NCBI RefSeq assembly: GCF_008011855.1
Contig: NZ_VOUX01000004.1
Location: 213,479 to 277,478, forward strand
Length of the DNA: 64,000 nt
Source: Serratia bockelmannii
Lineage (GTDB): Bacteria > Pseudomonadota > Gammaproteobacteria > Enterobacterales > Enterobacteriaceae
Direction: 5' to 3'
Shown: in pieces, positions 56,355-64,000 of the stretch
Numbering within the stretch: position 1 is the stretch's first letter
Layout of the letters: the number at the start of each line of letters is the position of its first letter
Notes under the pieces: generated by a model
Database searches by the model: none
What the model saw: the letters and a program-made list of their open reading frames with translations, nothing else
Told to the model about the DNA's origin: nothing
Made by a program: the position numbers and the translations under genes

Positions 56355-56447
56355 ATGGCGGCGCGAGGCGATCGGCGGCGGTTGTTTGATTCTTCAGCAT
56401 AAGCTGTCGCCGATATGGGTAAAATTCTTAAGATTCCTCCTAAACAA

Positions 56448-56476
56448 CGGGAAAACAGCCGTTTTCCCGCATTTTT
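56448..56476 (+). terminator. Isolated Rho-independent terminator between ndh and ycfJ
   Basis: CGGGAAAAC (56448-56456), AGCC loop, GTTTTCCCG (56461-56469) and then CATTTTTGG. It sits 94 bp beyond the ndh terminator and 186 bp before ycfJ, with no gene between, so it may end a small RNA or attenuate ycfJ. Otherwise the 307-bp interval 56355-56661 shows only the ycfJ promoter region. Confidence 0.6.
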
Positions 56477-56661
56477 GGTCCTCTTGTCTTATTGCGGGTC
56501 CTCAGATCATTGTGCAGACTTTATCTCGTTTACAGACGGCGCGTCGCGCACGCCGTAAACCGGGATACCGCAAGCCGCCCATGCGCAAAATAATAAGCGC
56601 GGTGCCATGCCGGTAACAGACCCCGGAAAAAATGCGTGGTAACACTTTCAGGAGGTTTCCT

Positions 56662-57198
56662 GTGAACAAGTCAATGTTAGCCGGTGTTGGAATTGGTGTC
56701 GCTGCCGCTCTGGGGATTGCCGCGGTAGCCAGCCTCGACGTCTTTTCTGCCGGTCCGCAATATGCGCAGGTGCTCGCCGCAACGCCGATTAAAGAAACCA
56801 TCAAAACGCCGCGTCAGGAATGCCGCAACGTCACCGTTACGCACCGTGCACCGGTGCAGGATGAAAACCGCATCGCCGGTTCTGTGTTGGGCGCAGTGGC
56901 GGGCGGCGTGATTGGCCACCAGTTCGGCGGCGGTCGCGGACGCGATGTGGCGACCGTGGTCGGCGCACTGGGTGGCGGCTATGCCGGTAACCAGGTGCAA
57001 GGGGCGATGCAGAACAACGACGTCAGCACCAGCGTTCAGCAGCGTTGCAAAACGGTCTACGACAAGTCCCAGAAAATGCTGGGCTATGACGTGACCTACA
57101 AGATCGGCAATCAGCAGGGCAAGATCCGCATGGATCACGATCCGGGCACGCAAATCCCGTTGGACAAAAACGGTCAGCTGGTGCTGAACAGAGCCTGA
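56662..57198 (+). CDS. ycfJ: YcfJ, glycine-zipper 2TM domain protein
   Basis: This 178-residue protein (E. coli 179) of the YMGG-like/glycine-zipper family is probably envelope-located. Its N-terminal hydrophobic helix is MLAGVGIGVAAALGIAAVAS and the Gly-zipper region VLGAVAGGVIGHQFGGGRGR. It starts at GTG (56662) after GGAGG. The conserved QECRNVTVTHRAPVQDENRI and DVTYKIGNQQGKIRM regions are nearly identical to E. coli. It was linked to biofilm and swarming in some enterics, but its biochemical function is unknown. Confidence 0.92.
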   Translation: MNKSMLAGVGIGVAAALGIAAVASLDVFSAGPQYAQVLAATPIKETIKTPRQECRNVTVTHRAPVQDENRIAGSVLGAVAGGVIGHQFGGGRGRDVATVVGALGGGYAGNQVQGAMQNNDVSTSVQQRCKTVYDKSQKMLGYDVTYKIGNQQGKIRMDHDPGTQIPLDKNGQLVLNRA

Positions 57199-57462
57199 TC
57201 GCCACATTCAAATTAAACCCGCGGGCAGTGTTAGTTCTGATCGTTTAACCCGGTTAAGCGAGCGGCGTTAACATTGACGCGGGTTTCTGTTTTTTGCCTG
57301 TCTAAGAATTTGCGATCGTTCTAATGTCTGCGTGCGATATCACTGGGCAAAACTTCAAAAAAGCCCCCGCGTTTGTTATATTATTGTGCAATTAAGCGGT
57401 GTTATCGGCGCCAATCGCCACACCGGTCAAACCCGAGTATTTCGTCTCGCAGAGATAACGAC

Positions 57463-57942
57463 ATGTTAGATTTTCGCTTTCCGACAGCGTTGCAAATGGT
57501 CCTTAGCGTCGCCGTAGCTGAGAAGCAGGGCATGCGTTCGACAAGCGCCACCCTCGCCGCCGCTCTGGAAGCCAACCCCAGCTTTATCCGCAAACTGATG
57601 GTCCCGCTGACCAAAGACGGCATCATCGTTTCCACCCTGGGCCGAAACGGCTCTATCCACCTCGGCCGCCCGGCGGAAGAGATCACCCTGCGGGACATCT
57701 ACCTGGCGGTGATCGACGACAAGCGCATCTGGGCTTCCCGTCCTGAAGTGCCGGCTCGCTGCCTGGTGAGCGCCAACGCCTGCTGGTATTTCAAGTCGGT
57801 GGTAAACGAGGCCGAACAGGCTTCGCTTGCGGTGCTGGCGCGCCACACCGTGGCCGATTCGCTGGCCGAACTGGAGCGGGGCGACAAGCGCGCCTGTGCG
57901 GAGTACGCCGCTGCGCAAGAGGCTGAAACCGCCGATAAATAA
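57463..57942 (+). CDS. Rrf2-family transcriptional regulator
   Basis: This 159-residue winged-helix regulator has MLDFRFPTALQMVLSVAVAE at the start and the helix-turn-helix STSATLAAALEANPSFIRKL. The dimerisation helix region carries two cysteines, Cys100 and Cys107 (ARCLVSANACW), with no third one. The three-Cys pattern of the IscR [2Fe-2S] site is therefore not present, though two-cysteine redox sensing is possible. The start at 57463 is set by homology. The nearest neighbour downstream is the convergent sdeB, separated by a bidirectional terminator. The regulated genes are unknown. Confidence 0.85.
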   Translation: MLDFRFPTALQMVLSVAVAEKQGMRSTSATLAAALEANPSFIRKLMVPLTKDGIIVSTLGRNGSIHLGRPAEEITLRDIYLAVIDDKRIWASRPEVPARCLVSANACWYFKSVVNEAEQASLAVLARHTVADSLAELERGDKRACAEYAAAQEAETADK

Positions 57943-57958
57943 TCGCGGTTCGCATGCA

Positions 57959-57991
57959 TAAAAAAAGGTCGGGCAATGCCCGACTTTTTTG
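57959..57991. terminator. Bidirectional terminator between the Rrf2 gene and sdeB
   Basis: GTCGGGC (57968-57974) pairs with GCCCGAC (57978-57984), with an A run to the left and a T run to the right. Confidence 0.85.
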
Positions 57992-58007
57992 CATGTTAAG
58001 ACGATGA

Positions 58008-61000
58008 TTACGCCGTTTGCGGCTGTGCCTTGCGTGCCACCAGGCGGCGCAGGGTGACGTAGAACACCGGCGTCAGGAACAGCCCGAACAGCGTGACCCC
58101 CAGCATGCCGGAGAACACCGTGATGCCGGTGACGCCGCGCACTTCGGCGCCGGCGCCGTGGCCGAGGATCAGCGGGATGGTGCCGGCGATGAAGGCGATG
58201 GAGGTCATCACGATCGGGCGCAACCGCAGGCGACAGGCTTCCAACGCCGCTTCGACGATGCCTTTGCCCTGCATTTCCAGCTCGCGGGCGAACTCGACGA
58301 TAAGAATGGCGTTCTTACAGGCCAGCCCCATCAGAACGACCAGACCGACCTGCACGAACACGTTGTTGTCGCCGCCGGTCAGCCACACGCCGAACAGCGC
58401 CGACAGCATGGTCATCGGCACGATCAGGATCACCGCCAGCGGCAGCGTCCAGCTTTCATACAGCGCCGCCAGCGCGAGGAACGCCAGCAGCACCGCTACC
58501 GGGAACACCACCAGCGCGGCGTTGCCCTGGGTCGATTGCTGATAGCTCAGATCGGTCCACTGAATGTTCATGCCGTTCGGCAACAGCTTATCGGCCATCT
58601 GCGTCAGCGCACCCATCGCCTGGGTAGAGGAGAGCACGCGCGGGTCGGCATCGCCGATCAGGTCCGCCGCCGGGAAGCCGTTATAACGGATCACCGGATC
58701 CGGGCCGTAGGTGGTGCCGATGCTGACCATGCTGCCGATCGGCACCATTTCGCCTTTGTCGTTGCGGGTACGCAGGTTGGCGATGTCTTCCACGCTGTCG
58801 CGGAACTGGCCGTCGGCCTGCGCCATCACCTTCCAGGTGCGGCCGTAACGGTTAAAGTCGTTGATGTAAGACGAACCGAGGTAGGTCTGCAGCGTGCTGA
58901 ACAGCGCATTGAGCGGCACCCCCTGGGCCTTGGCCTTGTCGCGATCGATTTTGGCGTCCAGCTGCGGCACGTTGGCCTGATAGGAGGAGATCGGGAACCC
59001 CATGCCTGGCGTTTGCATAATGGCGCCGGACATCGTGTTGATCGCGGTCTGCAGCGCGCCGTAACCCAGCCCGCCGCGATCCTGCACGTACAGCGAATAG
59101 CCGGAACCCTGGCCGATGCCGAGGATCGGCGGCGGCATGATCGAGAAGGCGAAACCTTCCTGGATCTGCGAAATGCGCGCGTTGATCTCGGCGTTGATCT
59201 GCGCCGCGGTGCGAGTACGGGTGCTCAATGACTCCAGCGCGAAGAATACCGTGCCGGTATTCGGCGTATTGGTGAACTGCAGCGCGTTCAGGCCGGGGAA
59301 GGCCACCGCATCGGTGACGCCGTCCACGCTCATACCGATGGCGCTCATCTTGCGGATCACCGCATCGGTGCGCTCCAGCGAGGCGCCTTCCGGCATCTTC
59401 ACGCCGCCAATCAGATACAGCTTGTCCTGCGTCGGGATAAAGCCGCCGGGCACGGTCTTAAACATCACCCCGGCGGCGGCCAGCAGCAGCAGGTAAACGA
59501 CGAACACCGCGCCGCGTCGGCCCAGCACGCGGGACACCCCGTGCTGGTAACGCTGCGAACCGCTGGCGAAGAAGCGGTTGAACGGCCGGAACAGCCAGCC
59601 GAACAGCCGGTCGATCAGGCGCGACGGCATATCTTTCGGCGCGCCGTGCGGTTTCAGCAAGCGCGCCGCCAGCGCCGGCGACAGGGTCAGCGAGTTGATG
59701 GCGGAGATCACCGTCGAGATGGCGATGGTGACGGCGAACTGCTTGTAGAACTGGCCGGTGACGCCGGAAAGGAACGCCATCGGTACGAACACCGCGCACA
59801 GCACCACGGCGATGGCGATGATCGGGCCGGAGACCTCGCGCATCGCCTGGTGCGCCGCCGCCAGCGGCGACAGCCCCTCTTCGATATTGCGCTCGACGTT
59901 CTCCACCACCACGATGGCGTCATCCACCACAATACCGATCGCCAGCACCAGCCCGAACAGGCTGAGGGTGTTGAGCGAGAAGCCGAGCAGATACAGTGCG
60001 GCGAAGGTGCCGACCACGGAGATCGGGACCGCCAACAGCGGAATGATCGACGCGCGCCAGGTCTGCAGGAACAGAATGACCACCAGCACCACCAGGATCA
60101 CCGCTTCCAGCAGGGTATCCACCACCGCGCGGATCGAATCGCGCACGAACACCGTCGGATCGTATGGCGCTTTCCAGCTCATGCCGTCCGGGAAGCGGGT
60201 TGCCAGCTCGGCCATCTTGCCGCGCACCGCGTCCGACAGCTCGATGGCGTTGGCGCCCGGCGACTGGAAGATGCCGATACCAACCGCATCCTTGTTATTG
60301 AGCTGGGCGCGCAGCGCGTAGCTGCCGGAACCCATTTCGATGCGCGCCACGTCGCGCAGCCGCACAATCTCGCCGTTGTCGCCGCTTTTGAGGATGATGT
60401 TGCCGAACTCTTCTTCGGTTTGCAGGCGGCCCTGGGCGTTGATAGACAGCAGATAGTCGCTGCGCGTCGGCATCGGTTCCGCGCCCAGCTGGCCGGCGGA
60501 GACCTGCACGTTCTGCTCCTGCATGGCGCTCACCACGTCGGAGGCGGTCAGCCCGCGCGCGGCAATCTTGTTCGGATCGAGCCAGATGCGCATCGCGTAT
60601 TCACCGGCGCCGAAGATCTGCACCTGGCCGACGCCCGGCAGACGGGCCAGCTCGTCCTTGACCTTCAGGGTGGCGTAGTTGCGCAGGTAGAGCGAATCGT
60701 ACTTGCCGGAAGGCGAGACCAGATGCACCACCAGCGTCAGCGCCGGAGACTGTTTCTGAGTGGTGATGCCCTGGCGGCGTACGTCTTCCGGCAGGCGCGC
60801 TTCGGCCTGCGCCACGCGGTTTTGCACCTGCACCTGCGCCTGATCGGGATCGGTGCCGGGGCGGAAGGTGACGGTGGTCACCAGCACGCCGTCGGAGCCG
60901 GCGACCGATTTCATGTACATCATGTTTTCGACGCCGTTGATCGCTTCTTCCAGCGGCGTGGCCACCGTTTCAGCGATCTCTTTCGGGTTGGCGCCCGGGT

Positions 61001-61151
61001 ATTCTGCGCGCACCTGCACGCTGGGCGGCACCACGTCCGGGTATTCGCTGATCGGCAGCAGCGGGATGGCGATCGCCCCGGCGACAAAAATCAGTATCGA
61101 CAGCACCGCGGCAAAGATCGGTCGGTCGATGAAAAAACGGGAAAAGTCCAT
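58008..61151 (-). CDS. sdeB: SdeB, RND multidrug efflux pump (AcrB/MexF type)
   Basis: This 1047-residue inner-membrane proton antiporter has MDFSRFFIDRPIFAAVLSIL at its start. The RND proton-relay motif GIVVDDAIVVVENVERNIEE contains the two Asp of the transport pathway, and there are two large periplasmic loops. Similarity is closest to MexF/OqxB-type pumps and to SdeB, described in S. marcescens for efflux of fluoroquinolones and other drugs. It is encoded 24 bp after sdeA. No outer-membrane channel gene follows, so a TolC-like protein (HasF in Serratia) must complete the pump. Confidence 0.9.
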   Translation of the reverse strand: MDFSRFFIDRPIFAAVLSILIFVAGAIAIPLLPISEYPDVVPPSVQVRAEYPGANPKEIAETVATPLEEAINGVENMMYMKSVAGSDGVLVTTVTFRPGTDPDQAQVQVQNRVAQAEARLPEDVRRQGITTQKQSPALTLVVHLVSPSGKYDSLYLRNYATLKVKDELARLPGVGQVQIFGAGEYAMRIWLDPNKIAARGLTASDVVSAMQEQNVQVSAGQLGAEPMPTRSDYLLSINAQGRLQTEEEFGNIILKSGDNGEIVRLRDVARIEMGSGSYALRAQLNNKDAVGIGIFQSPGANAIELSDAVRGKMAELATRFPDGMSWKAPYDPTVFVRDSIRAVVDTLLEAVILVVLVVILFLQTWRASIIPLLAVPISVVGTFAALYLLGFSLNTLSLFGLVLAIGIVVDDAIVVVENVERNIEEGLSPLAAAHQAMREVSGPIIAIAVVLCAVFVPMAFLSGVTGQFYKQFAVTIAISTVISAINSLTLSPALAARLLKPHGAPKDMPSRLIDRLFGWLFRPFNRFFASGSQRYQHGVSRVLGRRGAVFVVYLLLLAAAGVMFKTVPGGFIPTQDKLYLIGGVKMPEGASLERTDAVIRKMSAIGMSVDGVTDAVAFPGLNALQFTNTPNTGTVFFALESLSTRTRTAAQINAEINARISQIQEGFAFSIMPPPILGIGQGSGYSLYVQDRGGLGYGALQTAINTMSGAIMQTPGMGFPISSYQANVPQLDAKIDRDKAKAQGVPLNALFSTLQTYLGSSYINDFNRYGRTWKVMAQADGQFRDSVEDIANLRTRNDKGEMVPIGSMVSIGTTYGPDPVIRYNGFPAADLIGDADPRVLSSTQAMGALTQMADKLLPNGMNIQWTDLSYQQSTQGNAALVVFPVAVLLAFLALAALYESWTLPLAVILIVPMTMLSALFGVWLTGGDNNVFVQVGLVVLMGLACKNAILIVEFARELEMQGKGIVEAALEACRLRLRPIVMTSIAFIAGTIPLILGHGAGAEVRGVTGITVFSGMLGVTLFGLFLTPVFYVTLRRLVARKAQPQTA

Positions 61152-61175
61152 GGGTCAGAAGTCTCGGCTGGGAGC

Positions 61176-62363
61176 TTAGTTAAGTGCGGAAGCGGTGGTG
61201 GTCATCGCGACGCTTTTCGCGTCGACCGGCATGCCCGGCATAAACACTTTCTGCATGCCGTCGACGATCACCCGATCGCCGTTTGCCAACCCTTTCTGCA
61301 CGATGCGCAATCCTTCGGCCATGCGGCCCACGTCGATGTCGCGGCGCTGTGCCTTACCGTCTTTATCGACGATGTAAACGAACTTGCGGTTTTGGTCGGT
61401 CATCACCGCTTTATCGTCGATCAGCATGGCGTTGAACTCAGCGCTGCCGGGCATCTGCACGCGGGCGAACAGCCCCGGCGTGAAGCGACGATCGCGGTTG
61501 TCGAGCAGGGCGCGCATACGGATGGTGCCGGTACCGGCGTTCAGTTGGTTATCGGTGAAATCCACCAGCCCTTGATGCGGGGTGCCGTCTTCGCCCACCA
61601 GGCCAACTTTCACCGGCAGGCGGGCATCGTGCCGGCCCTGCTGCTGATAGCGCAGGAAGGTGGCTTCATCCACGTCGAAATAGACGTAAACCTTATCGAG
61701 CGACACCAGCGTCGTCAGCACGCTGGCGCTGTCGCCAGCGGTGACCAGGTTGCCGGCGGTGATCATCGCGCGGCTGGCGCGTCCGTCGATCGGCGCGGTG
61801 ACGCGAGTAAAGTCGAGATTAAGCTGCGCCATATCGAGCTGAGCCTGCGCCGCCAGCACGTTGCTTTGCGCCTGTGCGGCGGACGAACGACGCTGTTCCC
61901 ACACCTCTTGCGAGATGGCCTGGGTGCCGATCAGCTTCTCGGTGCGCGAAGATTCGCTGCGCGCCAGGGTTGCCTGATTGCGCGCTCGCACCAGCTCGGC
62001 CTGCGCCTGTTCGCGCGCGGCGCGGTAGGTGCGATCGTCAATGGTGAACAGCACCTGGCCTTTCTTCACCTCGTCGCCTTCGGTGTAGTTGACCCGCTCG
62101 ATGTAGCCGGAAACTCGCGGGCGCAGCTGTACGCTTTGCACTGCTTCGACCCGGCCATTGAACGCATCCCACTGGCTGATCGGTTTGACCACCACGCTGG
62201 CGGCGCTGACCACCGGCGGCGGTGGCGGGGCGTTGTGCGCGACGCTGTTGTCACACCCGGCGAGCAGGGCGGCCAGCAGCGCCACCCCGGAGAGCCGCTG
62301 GCCCAGAGCGAAGGCGCGCGTGCGGCCGCCGGCGTTGAACGATGAGTTTGGTTGATTTGCCAT
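61176..62363 (-). CDS. sdeA: SdeA, RND efflux periplasmic adaptor lipoprotein
   Basis: This 395-residue membrane-fusion protein has a lipobox LLAGC (Cys37). The lipoyl-like and hairpin domains are visible in VQLRPRVSGYIERVNYTEGD and EVKKGQVLFTIDDRTYRAAR, followed by a coiled-coil and beta-barrel. A Pro-rich stretch (APPPPPVV) follows the lipidated Cys. It is transcribed with sdeB and divergent from sdeR. The assignment to SdeA rests on similarity to MexE/OqxA-type adaptors and on the sdeR-sdeAB arrangement known in Serratia. Confidence 0.9.
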   Translation of the reverse strand: MANQPNSSFNAGGRTRAFALGQRLSGVALLAALLAGCDNSVAHNAPPPPPVVSAASVVVKPISQWDAFNGRVEAVQSVQLRPRVSGYIERVNYTEGDEVKKGQVLFTIDDRTYRAAREQAQAELVRARNQATLARSESSRTEKLIGTQAISQEVWEQRRSSAAQAQSNVLAAQAQLDMAQLNLDFTRVTAPIDGRASRAMITAGNLVTAGDSASVLTTLVSLDKVYVYFDVDEATFLRYQQQGRHDARLPVKVGLVGEDGTPHQGLVDFTDNQLNAGTGTIRMRALLDNRDRRFTPGLFARVQMPGSAEFNAMLIDDKAVMTDQNRKFVYIVDKDGKAQRRDIDVGRMAEGLRIVQKGLANGDRVIVDGMQKVFMPGMPVDAKSVAMTTTASALN

Positions 62364-62508
62364 TATTTTTATTCCGATAAGTAAGCGCTGTCTGGCCCCA
62401 TACCCAGCCCTGTTTTCCGGGCTTTCCCTTCATGTATGCCTGCGTTCGGCGGAAGGGGCGTTGTGTCTTGTTATGGCCCAACGTTAGGTTTTGAAACATA
62501 TTGGTGTC

Positions 62509-62539
62509 ACATTAATGTATCAATATCGGTTACATTAAT
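62509..62539. repeat. Two direct repeats ACATTAAT in the sdeA promoter
   Basis: ACATTAAT occurs at 62509-62516 and 62532-62539, 23 bp apart (about two helix turns), in the sdeA upstream region. This spacing is typical of cooperative binding by a regulator dimer. Confidence 0.5.
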
Positions 62540-62584
62540 TGGGTGGAGTATAGAGGCGGCTTTCTGGTAAATGCAATAATAAAA

Positions 62585-62603
62585 ATTGCATTTAAAGCGA
62601 AAC
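62585..62603 (+). promoter_or_regulatory. Candidate marbox in the sdeR-sdeA intergenic region
   Basis: The 19-bp ATTGCATTTAAAGCGAAAC matches the MarA/SoxS/Rob consensus AYNGCACNNWNNRYYAAAY at all but two positions. It lies 60 bp upstream of sdeR, suggesting autoregulation by SdeR or control by MarA/SoxS. Confidence 0.6.
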
Positions 62604-62662
62604 TGTTGCAACGTATGTGCATCGGGCAGAGGGGGACCCTGCCGAATGATGGGAGCATCAGC

Positions 62663-63019
62663 ATGAACACGACGGGTTTCATTACCGATTTGAAGACGTG
62701 GATCGACAACAATCTGGAAGAAAAACTGGATATCAACACCGTAGCGGACCGCGCGGGCTACTCCAAATGGCATCTGCAGCGCATGTTCAAGCGCCAGACC
62801 GGCTACGCGTTGGGGGAGTATATCCGTATGCAAAAATTGAAGGTGTCGGCGGAGCGTTTGGCCAACAGCGGCGAACCGATCGTCAGCGTGGCGATCTCAC
62901 TCGGCTTCGACTCACAGCAGTCATTCAACCGCAGCTTCAAACGCCAGTTTGGCCAAACGCCGGGCGACTGGCGCCGTGCGTTGGCGCAGCCAACGTCGGT
63001 GAGATGCACGCACCACTGA
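62663..63019 (+). CDS. sdeR: SdeR, MarA/SoxS-like AraC-family activator
   Basis: This 118-residue single-domain AraC protein consists only of the two helix-turn-helix motifs, like MarA (129 aa) and SoxS (107 aa). The first is KLDINTVADRAGYSKWHLQR and the second PIVSVAISLGFDSQQSFNRS with FKRQFGQTPGDWRRA. It is divergent from sdeAB, whose expression it activates in S. marcescens according to published work on this locus. The ATG at 62663 has GGGAG nearby; longer upstream forms are not homologous. Confidence 0.88.
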   Translation: MNTTGFITDLKTWIDNNLEEKLDINTVADRAGYSKWHLQRMFKRQTGYALGEYIRMQKLKVSAERLANSGEPIVSVAISLGFDSQQSFNRSFKRQFGQTPGDWRRALAQPTSVRCTHH

Positions 63020-63040
63020 TCGGCTGGGCAGTGGGGATAA

Positions 63041-63072
63041 AAAAGCCTGAATTTGCGTTCGGGCTTTTTTGT
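63041..63072 (+). terminator. Terminator of sdeR
   Basis: AAGCCTGAA (63043-63051) pairs with TTCGGGCTT (63058-63066), including G-T pairs, and is followed by T6. The stem is very like that of the terminator at 63895-63918. Confidence 0.8.
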
Positions 63073-63089
63073 CTTTACCTGTGGGGGAT

Positions 63090-63785
63090 TCAAAAGTTGT
63101 CGCAACTGCCTGACTTTGCCACCGTGTCGCTGTCGCGGCAGAATATACGAATCGCCTCGTTGAGAGAGTTTGAACGTGAAGGCGTCCAGTAGTTCTCAAT
63201 GACCAGGTAGCGAACGGTGTGCTGGCGGGTGTGGAGACCCAGGACGTTAAATACGCTTTCAATAGCGGCAAGCACAGGGTTTGACGAGTCGATTTCATAG
63301 CGAATGTCGACGATGGCTGCCTCCGGCGCCATCCAGGTGCGATTGGAAAGCGGCGGCACGCGAAACTTGAATGAGGAGTTCGCGGATAAGCGCTGGCCAT
63401 CAAGCTCTTTAAATTCTGCGGCAGGAACATAACTCTGGTTACCGCCCGGCAAGGTGATCTGCCCTTTTTCGTCGCGGGTGGCATAGACATCCTCGGTGAC
63501 TTTGTAGATCACTTGCTGGACGTCGGGGGGAATGATGCGAAAGGAGGCTACGGTACGATCCGAAGGCGTGTCATTCGTCAGTTGGAACTCATAGGCTCTT
63601 CCGACAGGTTGAACGAAAGCTAATGAAACGCTGCCGGCGAAGTACTGATAGGTGGCGCCCAATATTGCCATGAGAATCCCTGAGCCTACCAAAAATGCCG
63701 ATACTTTCGCCAAACGGTTATTCGATTTTTCTTTAACGGGGCCTGTCTTTGGCCGCGGGGCATTGCCTTTCTTCTTACGCGCCAC
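63090..63785 (-). CDS. Unrecognised membrane-anchored protein
   Basis: This 231-residue protein has a basic N-terminus (VARKKKGNAPRPKTG), a single membrane span (AFLVGSGILMAILGATYQYF at about residues 35-54), and a large beta-rich extracytoplasmic domain with SVSLAFVQPVGRAYEFQLTN and TVASFRIIPPDVQQVIYKVT. The tail has two cysteines (IFCRDSD, SGSCDNF). The GTG at 63785 follows AAGGGAG; an ATG at 63800 would put that site inside the gene. No family was recognised. It is convergent with sdeR. Confidence 0.65.
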   Translation of the reverse strand: MARKKKGNAPRPKTGPVKEKSNNRLAKVSAFLVGSGILMAILGATYQYFAGSVSLAFVQPVGRAYEFQLTNDTPSDRTVASFRIIPPDVQQVIYKVTEDVYATRDEKGQITLPGGNQSYVPAAEFKELDGQRLSANSSFKFRVPPLSNRTWMAPEAAIVDIRYEIDSSNPVLAAIESVFNVLGLHTRQHTVRYLVIENYWTPSRSNSLNEAIRIFCRDSDTVAKSGSCDNF

Positions 63786-63892
63786 GTTTCTCCCTTGCAT
63801 TACGCATTGGCCTACCTTTATGAGGGCATTATGGTCGACAGCTTATGCCGCTGTCGAGGGGGCGCTCTCTGGCCGGTGCGCTATGCATACAA

Positions 63893-63918
63893 AAAAGCCT
63901 GAACGCGAGTTCAGGCTT
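63893..63918 (-). terminator. Terminator for a leftward transcript at the right edge (tRNA-type)
   Basis: AAGCCTGAAC (63895-63904), GCGA loop, GTTCAGGCTT (63909-63918), with an A run on the left giving a U-tract on the minus strand. It lies directly downstream of the tRNA-Ser 3' end match. Confidence 0.75.
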
Positions 63919-63930
63919 CTTCGTAGAATA

Positions 63931-63948
63931 TGGCGGTGAGGGAGGGAT
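63931..63948 (-). other. tRNA-Ser 3'-end match (partial tRNA / att-like site)
   Basis: On the minus strand these 18 bp read ATCCCTCCCTCACCGCCA, identical to the T-stem 3' arm, acceptor stem, discriminator and CCA of enterobacterial tRNA-Ser of the GGTGAGG type. The T-loop (TTCGAAT) is disrupted just upstream (GCGAATCT), and the rest of the tRNA is absent within the remaining 52 bp. A terminator follows. It is probably a remnant or an att site left by integration into a tRNA-Ser gene. Positions 63949-64000 hold nothing recognised. Confidence 0.5.
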
Positions 63949-64000
63949 AGATTCGCTGCGCTCACCCTGCGGGCCACCGTTGGCGGTCCAAAACGCAGGC

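Noticed and set aside
59541..62345. A 934-codon open frame on the plus strand across sdeBA
   Set aside because: It is antisense to two clear genes and has a His/Arg/Gln-rich composition typical of an opposite-strand shadow in GC-rich DNA.

Overview
This is a 64-kb stretch of a GC-rich enterobacterial chromosome. Gene content, gene order and protein similarity all point to Serratia, most likely the S. marcescens group. The backbone follows the E. coli 23-25 min region: opgCGH, yceK, msyB, mdtG, lpxL, trhO, yceI, yceJ, yceO, solA, bssS, dinI, pyrC, rne, rluC, yceF, yceD, rpmF, plsX, fabHDG, acpP, fabF, pabC, mltG, tmk, holB, ycfH, ptsG, hinT, ycfL, lpoB, thiK, nagZ, ycfP, ndh, ycfJ. An sdeR/sdeAB-type efflux locus, described in S. 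marcescens, lies near the right end. Family assignments come from reading the proteins and recalling homologues; no database search was run.

Layout. 1-6 kb: osmoregulated periplasmic glucan genes opgC | opgGH and the small lipoprotein yceK. 6-11.3 kb: accessory insertions around msyB, namely a GNAT enzyme, a second class II 2-isopropylmalate synthase with a convergent AraC regulator, and a four-gene operon (BigR-like ArsR repressor, two half-size YeeE/YedE transporters, a VOC protein) behind an AT-rich palindrome. 11.3-19 kb: a POT peptide transporter, mdtG, a YciI-like protein, lpxL, a small membrane protein, trhO, yceI, yceJ. 19-26.4 kb: tqsA, an MDR oxidoreductase, the 38-aa yceO, a LuxR regulator with a pseudo-receiver, solA, bssS, a possible iraP, SOS-regulated dinI with a perfect LexA box, pyrC and an ABM monooxygenase.

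26.4-42.6 kb is the conserved core: rne with a long structured leader, rluC, yceF, and the yceD-rpmF-plsX-fabH-fabD-fabG-acpP-fabF-pabC-mltG-tmk-holB-ycfH series. It couples ribosome assembly, phospholipid and fatty-acid synthesis, folate, cell-wall processing and replication. 42.6-44.4 kb: ptsG with recognisable CRP, Mlc and SgrS target sequences. 44.4-50.6 kb is accessory: a DUF4180 gene apparently broken by an internal frameshifting deletion, mntR | mntH with an MntR-box palindrome, a LysR regulator, a SnoaL-like secreted protein, an SDR/HxlR divergent pair with a shared palindrome, and an orphan solute-binding protein. 50.8-57.2 kb is the conserved hinT-to-ycfJ block, with an FNR-box upstream of ndh. 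57.4-64 kb: an Rrf2 regulator, the sdeBA RND pump genes divergent from the MarA-like sdeR (with a near-consensus marbox), an unrecognised membrane-anchored protein and, at the extreme right edge, an 18-bp match to a tRNA-Ser 3' end with its own terminator.

No CRISPR array, insertion sequence, rRNA or complete tRNA was seen. No clearly new multigene defence or biosynthetic system is visible. The best leads are the BigR/YeeE/VOC operon, the decayed DUF4180 gene, the tRNA-Ser 3' remnant at the edge and several unannotated small ORFs and regulatory sites.
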